Assembly (NCBI RefSeq): GCF_046557915.1
Contig: NZ_JBHEBG010000001.1
Span: 372,001-436,000, forward strand
Source: JBHEBG01 sp046557915
GTDB lineage: Bacteria; Bacteroidota; Bacteroidia; Flavobacteriales; Flavobacteriaceae
Direction of reading: 5' to 3'
Length of the DNA stretch: 64,000 nt
Both the position numbers and the translations under genes were made by a program. Shown here piece by piece: positions 50,618 through 59,973 of the stretch (positions are counted from its first letter, which is position 1; each line of letters starts with the position of its first letter). Below the pieces are notes generated by a model, which saw only the letters and a program-made list of their open reading frames with translations, was not told where the DNA came from and ran no database searches.

Positions 50618-50634
50618 AATCTCGGTGATAATAT

Positions 50635-51510
50635 CTAGGGCACCTCGTGTCCTTCACTGGCTGCCAATAAGGCAAACCAATCTTCCAATTCCAAATCTAT
50701 CTGAAGGGATTCCTGGGCTGCTGACAGACGCTGGGGAGTAGCCGTGCCTACAACGGGTCTAACAGTAGCCGGGTGCCTTAAGACCCATGCCAATAGCAAT
50801 TGATCTTCGGTGACGTTATACTTTTTCAGTAAGTCTGGCATAATTGATTTAATACGCCGAGTCTGATCGTTTTCTTCCTTAAAATAACTGCCCAGCGGAC
50901 TCCAGGACATCGCCATACGTTTATTCTGTATCATATCGTCCAAAGTACCATCGTACATTACCTCATTGGCGGTCAAGGAAAATTCTACCTGGTTGCCGCG
51001 TACACCAACAGCCGTATCTAACTGCGCTATTTGGGACGGGGTAAAGTTAGAGACTCCAAAATCCTTTATTTTACCTTGTTCTTGCAACAGTGCTATAGCC
51101 TCGGCAACCTCATCTATCTGAAGCAAAGGGCTAGGCCTGTGCAGCAAGAAAAAATCGAGATAATCAGCGCGAAGATTTTTAATGGATTGCTCTGCCGACC
51201 AAACAATATAGTCTTTGGTATAGTTATAATGTTTGATTTTGTTTTTTCTGGCCTCGGCATCCATCTGAATTCCACATTTGGTAATCAATTGGATACTTTC
51301 CCTAGAGATTCCGCTATCCTCAAAGGCATTTCCAAATTGGGCCTCCGTGGTATATCCTCCATAGATATCCGCATGATCAAAAGTGGTAATGTTTAGCTCG
51401 GTGCAATAATGCATTAATGCAATCATTTCCTTTTTGGGATGTTGTTTTCCCCAGCTTCCCCATGTCATGGTTCCTGCTATGATCCTGGAATAGGTTGTAT
51501 TATTCTCCAT
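50635..51510 (-). CDS. Aldo/keto reductase (YdhF-like)
   Basis: This 291-residue NADP-dependent (beta/alpha)8 reductase has the catalytic residues in place: Asp and Tyr in FDHADIYGGY, Lys in LITKCG, and His in DFFLLHRPSPLL. The C-terminal VRPVVGTATPQRL segment binds NADPH, as in YdhF/AKR11-12 types. Its physiological carbonyl substrate is unknown. It begins the operon with the SDR and the AlbA_2 protein. Upstream is the 152-base divergent gap to the moxR gene. Confidence 0.9.
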   Translation of the reverse strand: MENNTTYSRIIAGTMTWGSWGKQHPKKEMIALMHYCTELNITTFDHADIYGGYTTEAQFGNAFEDSGISRESIQLITKCGIQMDAEARKNKIKHYNYTKDYIVWSAEQSIKNLRADYLDFFLLHRPSPLLQIDEVAEAIALLQEQGKIKDFGVSNFTPSQIAQLDTAVGVRGNQVEFSLTANEVMYDGTLDDMIQNKRMAMSWSPLGSYFKEENDQTRRIKSIMPDLLKKYNVTEDQLLLAWVLRHPATVRPVVGTATPQRLSAAQESLQIDLELEDWFALLAASEGHEVP

Positions 51511-51662
51511 AGGATGGTGAAAATAGAAAATAAATACCTTAAATACTTCATAAAACTTAGGTGTTTACGCTATTTTTAACCAATAATTAACAGCGGATCA
51601 GTAAATAAATTTTCATTTTGCGTTTTATTAAAATGCTTACTTAATTTGCTTTGAAAATATAA

Positions 51663-52673
51663 ATGGTTTCTATGGAACAAAATACTACTATCGATATAAG
51701 TGCGGTGAACGAGAAAATTGAAAAAGAGAGCGCGTTTATAGACCTTCTCATACTTGAAATGAATAAAGTGATCGTTGGCCAAAAACATATGGTGGAACGA
51801 TTGCTCATCGGTTTATTGGGGCAAGGGCATATCTTATTGGAAGGTGTTCCCGGTTTGGCGAAGACTTTGGCGATAAATACCCTGGCCAAAGCTGTAAAAG
51901 GAAGTTTTAGCCGAATACAGTTTACTCCCGATCTATTACCCGCCGATGTTGTGGGTACCATGATCTATAACATGAAGGAAAATGACTTCTCCATTAAAAA
52001 AGGCCCCATATTTGCCAATTTTGTTTTGGCCGATGAGATCAACAGAGCCCCTGCAAAGGTGCAATCGGCCTTATTGGAAGCCATGCAAGAAAAACAAGTA
52101 ACTATTGGTGACGAAACATTTATTCTGGACAAACCCTTTTTAGTAATGGCCACCCAGAACCCGGTAGAACAAGAAGGTACTTATCCATTGCCCGAGGCAC
52201 AGGTAGACCGTTTTATGTTGAAGACCGTAATCGATTATCCAAAAATGAACGAAGAACAATTGATTATGCGTCAAAATTTATTGGGCGCGTATGATGCTGT
52301 AAAGCCTGTAGTTACACTTAAGCAAATATTAAGTGCACAACAAGCGGTCCGTGATGTGTATATGGACGAAAAAATAGAAAAGTATATTCTAGATATTGTG
52401 TTTGCCACACGCTATCCGGAAAAATACAATTTAGAAAATCTTAAACCATTGATCAGTTTTGGTGCCTCTCCACGTGGAAGTATTAATCTGGGCAACGCTG
52501 CCAAATGTTATGCCTTTATAAAAAGAAGGGGGTATGTGGTCCCCGAGGATGTAAGGGCCGTAGTACATGACGTACTAAGACATAGAATTGGCATCACTTA
52601 TGAGGCAGAGGCAGAAAACATTACTTCAGAAGAAATCATCAACAAGATTGTTAATGAAATTGAAGTGCCATAG
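51663..52673 (+). CDS. MoxR-family AAA+ ATPase
   Basis: This 336-residue chaperone-like ATPase belongs to the MoxR/BatA operon type. It has the Walker A GVPGLAKT, Walker B VLADEINRAPAK, sensor-type MATQNPVEQEGTYPLPEAQVDRF, and the C-terminal SFGASPRGSINLGNAAK block. MoxR ATPases help mature or insert VWA-domain proteins. Here it heads a cluster with DUF58, a BatD-like protein and batABCDE, all on the same strand. I use the first ATG at 51663; a second at 51672 would shorten it by three residues. A clear -7 element is not seen. Confidence 0.93.
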   Translation: MVSMEQNTTIDISAVNEKIEKESAFIDLLILEMNKVIVGQKHMVERLLIGLLGQGHILLEGVPGLAKTLAINTLAKAVKGSFSRIQFTPDLLPADVVGTMIYNMKENDFSIKKGPIFANFVLADEINRAPAKVQSALLEAMQEKQVTIGDETFILDKPFLVMATQNPVEQEGTYPLPEAQVDRFMLKTVIDYPKMNEEQLIMRQNLLGAYDAVKPVVTLKQILSAQQAVRDVYMDEKIEKYILDIVFATRYPEKYNLENLKPLISFGASPRGSINLGNAAKCYAFIKRRGYVVPEDVRAVVHDVLRHRIGITYEAEAENITSEEIINKIVNEIEVP

Positions 52674-52753
52674 CACTTTGTTTCTAGTTTTTAAGTTTTG
52701 GACAACCGTAAACTAGGGACGTTCACAATGTGAACAAATCCACCACAGGGCAA

Positions 52754-53620
52754 ATGGATACCAAGGAATTACTTAAAAAGGTACGTAAGATCGAGATAAA
52801 GACCAGGCGTCTTTCCGACCATATTTTTGGTGGAGAATACCACTCTACCTTTAAAGGGAGGGGTATGACCTTTAGTGAGGTGAGGCAGTATCAATTTGGA
52901 GACGATGTACGAAGCATAGATTGGAACGTTACCGCGCGCTATAATGAGCCATATGTGAAGGTTTTTGAGGAAGAACGGGAACTTACCATGATGCTCATGG
53001 TAGATGTTAGTGGATCCGAACTTTTTGGTACTACCAATCAGTTTAAAAAAGAAATTGTTACGGAAATATCCGCAACGCTTGCTTTTTCGGCATTGCAGAA
53101 CAATGACAAGGTAGGCCTTATTTTATTTTCGGACGAGGTAGAACTTTTTATTCCTCCTAAAAAAGGGAAGAGTCATATACTAAGAATCATTCGAGAATTG
53201 TTGGAGTTTAGTCCAAAAAGCCAAAAAACCAATATTGGCGAGGCACTAAAATACCTTACCAACGTAATGAAAAAGAAGGCCATTGTATTTGTGTTGTCCG
53301 ATTTTATTGCGGACGATTATGAGACAACATTGAAAATTACGGGTAACAAGCACGATGTTACCGGTATTAGGGTCTACGACCAAAGGGAGGAACGTATTCC
53401 AAATTTAGGGGTGGTACAAATGCAAGATGCGGAAACAGGTACTTTGCAATTGGTAAACACCCAATCTAAACGGGTTAGAATGGAGTACGCAAAATACCAC
53501 CAACAACATGTAGACTATTTTAAGGATGTCTTTACCAAATCTGGTTGTGGCGTCCTCAGTTGTCGCGTAGACGAAAGCTATGTAAAAAAACTATTGGGTT
53601 ATTTTAAGCGAAGGGGATAA
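52754..53620 (+). CDS. DUF58 protein of the MoxR/Bat operon
   Basis: This 288-residue protein has the DUF58 core (RLSDHIFGGEYHSTFKGRGMTFSEVRQY, with FGDDVRSIDWNVTARYNEPYVKVF) followed by a VWA-like domain with the metal-site motif MLMVDVSGSELFG. It is the usual second gene of the Bat operon and is thought to be handled by MoxR. There is no membrane helix, so it is cytoplasmic. I take the ATG at 52754; an upstream GTG at 52730 would add 8 residues. It starts 80 bases after moxR and ends four bases before the next gene. Confidence 0.92.
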   Translation: MDTKELLKKVRKIEIKTRRLSDHIFGGEYHSTFKGRGMTFSEVRQYQFGDDVRSIDWNVTARYNEPYVKVFEEERELTMMLMVDVSGSELFGTTNQFKKEIVTEISATLAFSALQNNDKVGLILFSDEVELFIPPKKGKSHILRIIRELLEFSPKSQKTNIGEALKYLTNVMKKKAIVFVLSDFIADDYETTLKITGNKHDVTGIRVYDQREERIPNLGVVQMQDAETGTLQLVNTQSKRVRMEYAKYHQQHVDYFKDVFTKSGCGVLSCRVDESYVKKLLGYFKRRG

Positions 53621-53624
53621 GAAA

Positions 53625-55286
53625 ATGAGAAGTAATACAATACATAAGATGCACTTTGTTGTTCCTAAGATAAAAGGAATATGCCTTGTTGTTTTGTTAT
53701 TTCTTATATCAAATAGCGCCCACTCGCAATTAAGTCCTTCGGTACATTTTAAGATAGACACTACCGCTATAAAGATTGGAGAACAAATCAATTATCAAAT
53801 TACAGTAGAGGCAGATTCCACGGATATTGTCTTTTTCCCGGAGGGGCAAACGTTCTCACCTTTAGAAACAGTAGAGGCTTTTGAAACGGACACCACACGA
53901 AAAAAAGATCGGGTTACCCTTCAAAAAATATATGCTCTTACACAATTCGATTCAGGTATTTATACCATCCCCCAACAGCGCATTGCCATTAATGACAAAC
54001 CTTATTTTACAGATTCGGTAGTCGTTAATGTAGCTACGGTACCTGTTGATACCCTTACCCAAAAAATGTACGATATAAAGGGGCTCATCCAAGTAGAGAA
54101 AAGCAATTCGGAACTTTGGAAAATTATAGTTTTGATACTTGTAGTACTGGCCCTTATCGGAGGAGCACTTTACTGGTTTCTGTTTAGAAAAAAACCGTTG
54201 ACCGAGGAAGAGAAAGAAGCTTTATTACCACCCTATGATAGGGCGTTATTGGAACTAAAACGATTGGAAAATTCCAAATATCTTATACAGGATGAATACA
54301 AGCAATATTATTCCGAATTAACGGATATTGTACGTTCGTATTTGGAAGAAGATGCACATGTCTCTGCCTTGGAGAGTACCACGGACCAGTTGATAGATAA
54401 GTTGGAACTGCTTAAGGATGCGGGAGAACTAGAGTTAGATGGTGATACTATAAAACAGTTTAAACGTATATTGCAAACTGCGGATTTAGTAAAATTTGCC
54501 AAATCTAAACCTCCTTCGTCAGCAGCGGAGGAAGATCGGAAATCCATTGAGCAAATAGTTATAAAAACCAAGGAAGCCTTGCCAGAACCTACCGTGGAAG
54601 AATTAATGCAACAAGAAGAATACCAGGCAGAATTGGCAAGAAAAAGAGAAAGGAAAAAAATTGTCTATGCGGCTGCGGCCATTGTGGGTGTTATTTTGGT
54701 TACCTCCATTTCGCTAGCGGCCTATTACGGTTTTACGTATACCAAGGATACCATTTTAGGACATCCTACAAAGGAGTTATTGGAGGGCGAATGGGTTGCC
54801 AGCACCTATGGTTTTCCTCCCATTGGTTTGGAAACACCGGAGGTTTTGCTGCGAAAGGAATTAAAACTTCCACCGGAGGCCATGGCAGAGGTAAAGGAGG
54901 TGCAAACTTTTGGTTACAATAATCTTGAAGGTCTTTTTACGGTTGCCACTACTTCCACTACCTTTCTAAAACCTGCCGAACCCGATTTTGAAAAGACCAT
55001 TGAACAGTTATTGAAAAGTTTTGAAGACCGGGGAGCCAAAAATATTACCACCAAACAAGAAGAGTTTATATCAATCTCAGGAGTAAAAGGATTAAAGACC
55101 TATGGAACCGGAAAGTTTCCCGTACCCAAATCCAAAGAATTGGTAAAAGGAAAGTACGTTATCATTAGCTTCGGCGGCCAAGGTTTTCAGCAACAAATAT
55201 TACTCTCCTGGTTAGATAAGGACGCCTATGCAGCAGAAATTGTGGATAGGATCCTAAAATCCGTAGAAGTAAAAACAGAAGTCTAA
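53625..55286 (+). CDS. BatD-like membrane protein with extended C-terminal domain
   Basis: This 553-residue protein sits in the operon position where Bacteroidota have a short BatD-related protein. It has a signal or anchor segment (about residues 16-34), an Ig-like beta domain (about 35-155, with FKIDTTAIKIGEQINYQITVEA), a first membrane helix (about 164-186), a helical cytoplasmic domain (LPPYDRALLELKRLENS...) and a second membrane helix (about 344-366). About 185 further residues follow, with no recognised domain. From memory the usual version stops before the second helix, so the extra part is unusual. Its stop codon (TAA) overlaps the ATG of batA by one base. Confidence 0.8.
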   Translation: MRSNTIHKMHFVVPKIKGICLVVLLFLISNSAHSQLSPSVHFKIDTTAIKIGEQINYQITVEADSTDIVFFPEGQTFSPLETVEAFETDTTRKKDRVTLQKIYALTQFDSGIYTIPQQRIAINDKPYFTDSVVVNVATVPVDTLTQKMYDIKGLIQVEKSNSELWKIIVLILVVLALIGGALYWFLFRKKPLTEEEKEALLPPYDRALLELKRLENSKYLIQDEYKQYYSELTDIVRSYLEEDAHVSALESTTDQLIDKLELLKDAGELELDGDTIKQFKRILQTADLVKFAKSKPPSSAAEEDRKSIEQIVIKTKEALPEPTVEELMQQEEYQAELARKRERKKIVYAAAAIVGVILVTSISLAAYYGFTYTKDTILGHPTKELLEGEWVASTYGFPPIGLETPEVLLRKELKLPPEAMAEVKEVQTFGYNNLEGLFTVATTSTTFLKPAEPDFEKTIEQLLKSFEDRGAKNITTKQEEFISISGVKGLKTYGTGKFPVPKSKELVKGKYVIISFGGQGFQQQILLSWLDKDAYAAEIVDRILKSVEVKTEV

Positions 55287-56284
55287 TGTTAGAAAATATC
55301 GAATTTGCAAACCCACAGTTCTTTTGGTTGTTTCTATTACTGCCAATAGCAATACTTTGGTATTTTTTTAAACAGAAAGAACAAACCGCCTCCCTTAAAA
55401 TTTCTAGCATAAAAGGGTTTTCCAATACCAGCATACTCCCCAAATTAAAACCTTTGTTGTTTGTACTGCGCCTGTTGGCACTGGCGGCAATCATCACCGC
55501 TATGGCCCGTCCCCAGACAGAGGATATTTCTACAAGAACCAAAACCACAAAAGGTATAGACATTGTTATGGCCATTGATGTGTCTTCCAGTATGTTGGCA
55601 AGAGACTTAAAACCAAATCGTTTATCTGCCCTTAAGGAAGTGGCCGCAGATTTTATACGGAAACGTCCTAATGATAGGATTGGCCTTGTAGCATATGCCG
55701 GTGAAAGTTATACCAAAACCCCTATTACAAGTGATAAGTCCATTGTACTTAATGCGTTAAGGGAAATTACCTATGGCCAACTAAACGATGGTACGGCCAT
55801 CGGCATGGGATTGGCCACTTCCGTGAATAGGTTAAAAGAAAGCAAAGCAATTAGCAAGGTTATCATCTTGTTAACCGACGGGGTTAACAATTCCGGATTT
55901 ATAGAACCCCAGACAGCTGCGGACCTGGCGGTTGAGTTCGAAATTAAAACCTATACCATTGGTCTGGGAACAAATGGAAATGCCTTATCGCCCATTGCAT
56001 ACAACCAAGATGGGTCTTTTAGATATGGTATGAGACAGGTAGAGATCGATGAAGAACTCTTGGAAGAAATTGCAGATGCCACAGGTGGAAAGTACTTTAG
56101 GGCTACTGACAATGAAAAACTCGAAGCCATCTATGACGAGATCAATAAACTTGAAAAGACCGAGATAGAAGAATTTAAATACTATAAGTACGAAGAAAAA
56201 TTTAGACCTTGGATAATCTTGGCGGTCGCCTTCCTTTTCATGGAATGGTTATTGCGAAATACATTATTTAGAAGTTTTATATAG
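55286..56284 (+). CDS. batA: Aerotolerance protein BatA (VWA domain)
   Basis: This 332-residue membrane protein has two N-terminal helices (about 7-25 and 52-72), a periplasmic VWA domain and a C-terminal helix near residues 310-328. The MIDAS metal site DVSSSM lies near residue 97 in IVMAIDVSSSML, and the conserved LTDGVNNSG and TIGLGT segments follow. BatA and BatB were named for aerotolerance in Bacteroides fragilis. It begins inside the previous gene's stop codon, so translation is coupled. BatB follows after four bases. Confidence 0.93.
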   Translation: MLENIEFANPQFFWLFLLLPIAILWYFFKQKEQTASLKISSIKGFSNTSILPKLKPLLFVLRLLALAAIITAMARPQTEDISTRTKTTKGIDIVMAIDVSSSMLARDLKPNRLSALKEVAADFIRKRPNDRIGLVAYAGESYTKTPITSDKSIVLNALREITYGQLNDGTAIGMGLATSVNRLKESKAISKVIILLTDGVNNSGFIEPQTAADLAVEFEIKTYTIGLGTNGNALSPIAYNQDGSFRYGMRQVEIDEELLEEIADATGGKYFRATDNEKLEAIYDEINKLEKTEIEEFKYYKYEEKFRPWIILAVAFLFMEWLLRNTLFRSFI

Positions 56285-56288
56285 ATCC

Positions 56289-57332
56289 ATGATACAATTA
56301 GACGAAAAAATATATTTCTACCTATTGTTCATTATTCCCATAATGATAGTCTTTTTTATTGGACTGCAATTATGGAAAAACAAGACACAGAAAAGTTTTG
56401 CGCATCCTGAGCTTTTAAAACGTCTTACACCTAACAAATCTGGCCTTAAGTCTGCCTTAAAACTTATTTTTTTACTATTGGGGCTAACTTTTTTGGTATT
56501 GGGCCTAGTAAACCCTAAAATTGGCACAAAATTGGAAACGGTAAAACGAGAGGGGGTAGATATCGTATTTGCTGTTGATGTTTCCAAAAGTATGTTAGCT
56601 GAGGATATAGCCCCCAATCGATTGGAAAAGTCCAAACGTTTGGTTTCAGAAATTATCAACCAGCTGGCCAGTGACCGCATCGGTATTATTGCCTATGCAG
56701 GGCAAGCGTATCCCCAATTACCGATCACCACAGATTATGGTGCAGCCAAAATGTTCTTGCAGAGCATGAATACGGATATGCTTTCCTCTCAAGGAACGGC
56801 AATCGGAGAGGCCATAGAATTGGCATCTACCTATTACGATGATGAGGAACAGACCAATAGGGTACTGTTCATTATCTCGGATGGTGAAGACCATTCCGAA
56901 GGTACCGCAATAGATGCCGTAGAACTTGCCGTAGAAGAAGGCATACGTGTATATACTGTTGGTGTAGGAAAACCCAAAGGAGGACCAATCCCGATAAAAA
57001 AGAACGGTATCGTCGAAAGTCTAAAAAAAGATGCACAAGGCGAAGTTGTAATTACAAAACTGAATGAACAAATACTTACCGATATTGCCAGTGAAGGGAA
57101 CGGAGAGTATATAAACGGGGCCAAGACGGAAGAAGCCGTAGAGTATATAAAGGAACAATTGTTCCAAATGGATAAGAAAGAGTTTGAGGCCAAACAGTTT
57201 GCAGAATTTAAAGACCAGTTTCAGTGGTTTTTGGGTGCAGGATTATTATTTCTATTTTTGGACATCTTTTTGTTGGATAGAAAGACCAAGTGGCTCAAAA
57301 AACTCAATTTGTTCAACGAAAAAGAAATCTAA
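56289..57332 (+). CDS. batB: Aerotolerance protein BatB (VWA domain)
   Basis: This 347-residue paralogue of BatA has two N-terminal helices, a VWA domain with MIDAS motif DVSKSM near residue 98 (IVFAVDVSKSML), the SDGEDHSEGT segment and a C-terminal helix (FLGAGLLFLFLDIFLL). It probably associates with BatA and the TPR protein BatC in the inner membrane. The next gene begins four bases after its stop. Confidence 0.93.
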   Translation: MIQLDEKIYFYLLFIIPIMIVFFIGLQLWKNKTQKSFAHPELLKRLTPNKSGLKSALKLIFLLLGLTFLVLGLVNPKIGTKLETVKREGVDIVFAVDVSKSMLAEDIAPNRLEKSKRLVSEIINQLASDRIGIIAYAGQAYPQLPITTDYGAAKMFLQSMNTDMLSSQGTAIGEAIELASTYYDDEEQTNRVLFIISDGEDHSEGTAIDAVELAVEEGIRVYTVGVGKPKGGPIPIKKNGIVESLKKDAQGEVVITKLNEQILTDIASEGNGEYINGAKTEEAVEYIKEQLFQMDKKEFEAKQFAEFKDQFQWFLGAGLLFLFLDIFLLDRKTKWLKKLNLFNEKEI

Positions 57333-57336
57333 TCCT

Positions 57337-58188
57337 ATGAAAAAAATCGTATTCCTTATTTTTTTGATCGGATGTTTTGCTACAGCCCAAGAGGAGGATA
57401 AAGACAAAGGAAAGGCACTAAGAGCCTCCAACAATATTACCTGGGAAGCTAACAAAGAACTTGCCGAAAATAATTTTGTTGAAGCTGAGGCAGACTATAG
57501 AAGAGCCATCTCCAAAAGTAACGACAATATAGCCGCGCCTTACAATTTGGGAAATGCCTACTATAACGAAGAAACCTATTCGGAAGCCTATACCCGTTTT
57601 AAACAGGCTGGGGAACAAGCCTCTGAAAAAGCAGACAAACATAGGGCATACCATAATATGGGTAATGTTTTTATGAAAAACAAGGAATATCAGAAAGCTG
57701 TGGAGGGCTATAAAGAAGCGCTGAGAAACGATCCAACAGATGAGGAGACCCGGTATAACCTGGCCTTGGCCAAAGAGATGTTAAAAAAGGAACAGGACGA
57801 ACAAAAAAACGACCAAGACAACAAGGATCAGGAAGATAAGGAAGACAAAAAAGACAAGGACCAAAAGAACGAGGGAGACAACAAAGAGGATAAGAAGGGA
57901 GATCAGGATAAGGAGGAGAACGAAGATAAAGGTGATGAAGGCGATAAAGGAGACGAAAAGAAAGAGGAAAATAAAGAAGGTGAAGGAGATGAAAAGGAAG
58001 AACAAAAAAAACAGCCCGATAAAGGAGATCAACAAAAAGAACAGAAGCAACCCCGACCCAATCAATTATCTCCCCAACAAGTGCAAAACCTGTTAGAGGC
58101 CATGCAAAATGAAGAGAAAAAGGTTCAGGAAAAAATAGATGCCAAAAAGGTAAAAGGCATTAAAACAAAGAACGAAAAGGATTGGTAG
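57337..58188 (+). CDS. batC: Aerotolerance protein BatC (TPR, Lys/Glu-rich tail)
   Basis: This 283-residue protein has a signal peptide (about 1-18, ending FATAQ), three TPR units (about 38-140, with AAPYNLGNAYYNEETYSEAY and RAYHNMGNVFMKNKEYQKA), and an extremely charged tail of about 100 residues of Lys, Glu, Asp and Gln. It ends in a helical segment (QLSPQQVQNLLEAMQNEEKK). The ATG at 57337 is chosen because it starts the signal peptide; the frame is open much further upstream inside batB. The stop codon overlaps the GTG start of batD. Confidence 0.92.
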   Translation: MKKIVFLIFLIGCFATAQEEDKDKGKALRASNNITWEANKELAENNFVEAEADYRRAISKSNDNIAAPYNLGNAYYNEETYSEAYTRFKQAGEQASEKADKHRAYHNMGNVFMKNKEYQKAVEGYKEALRNDPTDEETRYNLALAKEMLKKEQDEQKNDQDNKDQEDKEDKKDKDQKNEGDNKEDKKGDQDKEENEDKGDEGDKGDEKKEENKEGEGDEKEEQKKQPDKGDQQKEQKQPRPNQLSPQQVQNLLEAMQNEEKKVQEKIDAKKVKGIKTKNEKDW

Positions 58189-59972
58189 TGAGAAAAACCC
58201 TTAAAACATATTTAACATGCGCTATGGCCTTGTTTACCATTTCTGGTATCATGATGGCCCAGGAAGACGCTGTTACGTTTGAGGTAAAACTCAGTAAAGA
58301 GAGGCTTGGTATAAACGAGCGCCTACGTGTAGATTTTACCATGAACAAGGACGGGGATAACTTTAGTCCGCCAGATTTTAGTGGGTTTAGAATTCTGATG
58401 GGCCCGTCCCAGTCCATAAGCTCGTCATGGGTAAACGGTGTAAGAAGCTTTTCCAAAACTTATTCATATACGCTTGCTCCTACAGGGCGCGGGGTATTTA
58501 CCATAAAGCAGGCAACTATTGTAATAGGAGGAAAAACATATAAGTCGTTGCCCAAAAAAGTTGAGGTTACTGCGGCAGTAGACAAACCGTCCGATGAAAT
58601 GACCGTAGATGACGTGGCGGACCAAAGCTTACATCTGGTAGCAGAAGTCTCCAAATCCAAACCTTTTCTTAATGAAGCCGTAAGTGTAGTCTACAAATTA
58701 TATGTTAGCCAATTTGTAAATGTCACCAACTTTAGGGCGTTGGATAATCCCAAATACAATAACTTTTGGAGCCAAGACATGCCCGTAACCAAGTACAATG
58801 TGCAAAACGGAACCTATAACGGAAAGGCATACCGATACGTTATTTTGAAACGAGTGGTGCTCTATCCCCAAAAATCCGGGAAGTTAGAGATTGAACCGCT
58901 ATCCCTGGATGTAACCATAGATGTCCCTACCAATAGACGCGATTTTTTTGGAGGCAGGGTGTATACCCAAACCAACAAAACGGTGTCTGCGGGGAAACGT
59001 ACGCTAAACGTAAAAGCGTTACCCACAGCGGGCAAACCGGCAAACTTTGGAGGTGCCGTAGGTAATTTTAAATTTTTTGTAACGGCAAGCAAAACCAACC
59101 TCAATGCTTCCGAATCTTTGCAAGCCCAAGTAGAGGTAAAAGGCAAAGGCAACCTAAAACTGTTTCAGTTACCAGAACCTAGTTTGCCCAGCTCCCTAGA
59201 GGTTTATGAGCCAGAATTTGAGGAGAACGTACGTACAACCCTTTCTGGAATGGAAGGAAAAGTAAGTAACAACTACACTATTGTGCCTTCATATAGGGGC
59301 AAGTATCCTATTCCGAGTATATCTTTTAGCTATTTCGACCCAAAATCAGAAAAATATCATACCCTTAATTCAGATGAAATCCTCATCAACGTAGCGGAGG
59401 GACCAAGCAACGGATCTATAGGAGCCCCTGGCCCCATATCAGCCAATAGACAAGCAGTTGTAAGTACGGGCAACCAGTTTAACTTCATTAAACTTAAGCC
59501 CAATTTAGTCCCCATAGGTACACATTACTTTTTTGGTTCTACCAACTTTTATCTTTGGCTGCTACTTCCGTTGGCGCTAATTCCAATTGCCATAATTTTT
59601 GGTAAAAAACGAGAAGCCATAGCTAGTGATGTAGCAGGGAACAGAATTAAAAAAGCTAATAAATTGGCAAGGAAATATCTTTCCGATGCCAAAAAGACCC
59701 TAGGGAACAAAGAAGCATTTTACATTGCATTGGAAAAGGCGTTACATAACTATCTAAAAGCCAAATTAAAAATAGAGACCTCGGAATTCAGCAAAGACAA
59801 AATAGCATCTTTGCTTACCGAAAGAAAAGTGGACGATAACACACAAGAAAGCTTTATTGCACTTTTAGAGAATTGTGAGTTAGCAAGATATAGCCCATTT
59901 TCAGAAGTTCAGATGCAGCAAGATTACAGCAAGGCAAGTGAAGTAATTTCTTATTTGGACAAACAATTATAG
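58188..59972 (+). CDS. batD: Aerotolerance protein BatD (BatD/Oxygen-tolerance domain)
   Basis: This 594-residue protein starts with a signal peptide (TLKTYLTCAMALFTISGIMMAQ). It has a long periplasmic part with repeated Ig-like beta domains (about 25-440: VTFEVKLSKERLGINERLRVDFTMN, SLQAQVEVKGKGNLKLFQLP), one membrane helix (about 454-475) and a cytoplasmic helical tail (AFYIALEKALHNYLKAKLKIE). I set the start at a GTG (58188) overlapping the batC stop TAG, the usual tight coupling; a TTG at 58182 is the alternative. BatE follows two bases after its stop. Confidence 0.92.
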   Translation: MRKTLKTYLTCAMALFTISGIMMAQEDAVTFEVKLSKERLGINERLRVDFTMNKDGDNFSPPDFSGFRILMGPSQSISSSWVNGVRSFSKTYSYTLAPTGRGVFTIKQATIVIGGKTYKSLPKKVEVTAAVDKPSDEMTVDDVADQSLHLVAEVSKSKPFLNEAVSVVYKLYVSQFVNVTNFRALDNPKYNNFWSQDMPVTKYNVQNGTYNGKAYRYVILKRVVLYPQKSGKLEIEPLSLDVTIDVPTNRRDFFGGRVYTQTNKTVSAGKRTLNVKALPTAGKPANFGGAVGNFKFFVTASKTNLNASESLQAQVEVKGKGNLKLFQLPEPSLPSSLEVYEPEFEENVRTTLSGMEGKVSNNYTIVPSYRGKYPIPSISFSYFDPKSEKYHTLNSDEILINVAEGPSNGSIGAPGPISANRQAVVSTGNQFNFIKLKPNLVPIGTHYFFGSTNFYLWLLLPLALIPIAIIFGKKREAIASDVAGNRIKKANKLARKYLSDAKKTLGNKEAFYIALEKALHNYLKAKLKIETSEFSKDKIASLLTERKVDDNTQESFIALLENCELARYSPFSEVQMQQDYSKASEVISYLDKQL

Positions 59973-59973
59973 T

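Noticed and set aside
48714..51510. Defence island based on the AlbA_2 gene
   Set aside because: Neighbours are ordinary reductases, and no restriction, toxin, nuclease or phage gene lies nearby.
57184..57336. Long N-terminal extension of batC into batB
   Set aside because: The extension would overlap batB by about 150 bases and precede a perfect signal peptide; the ATG at 57337 fits the operon spacing.
57781..58060. Tandem-repeat or CRISPR-like appearance of the batC tail
   Set aside because: The repetition is low-complexity Lys/Glu/Asp codons without fixed unit or spacers. No CRISPR array or cas gene is present in the window.
57781..58065. A leucine/phenylalanine-rich minus-strand frame opposite the batC tail
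   Set aside because: It is the complement of the Lys/Glu/Asp-rich coding tail and looks like membrane protein only for that reason.
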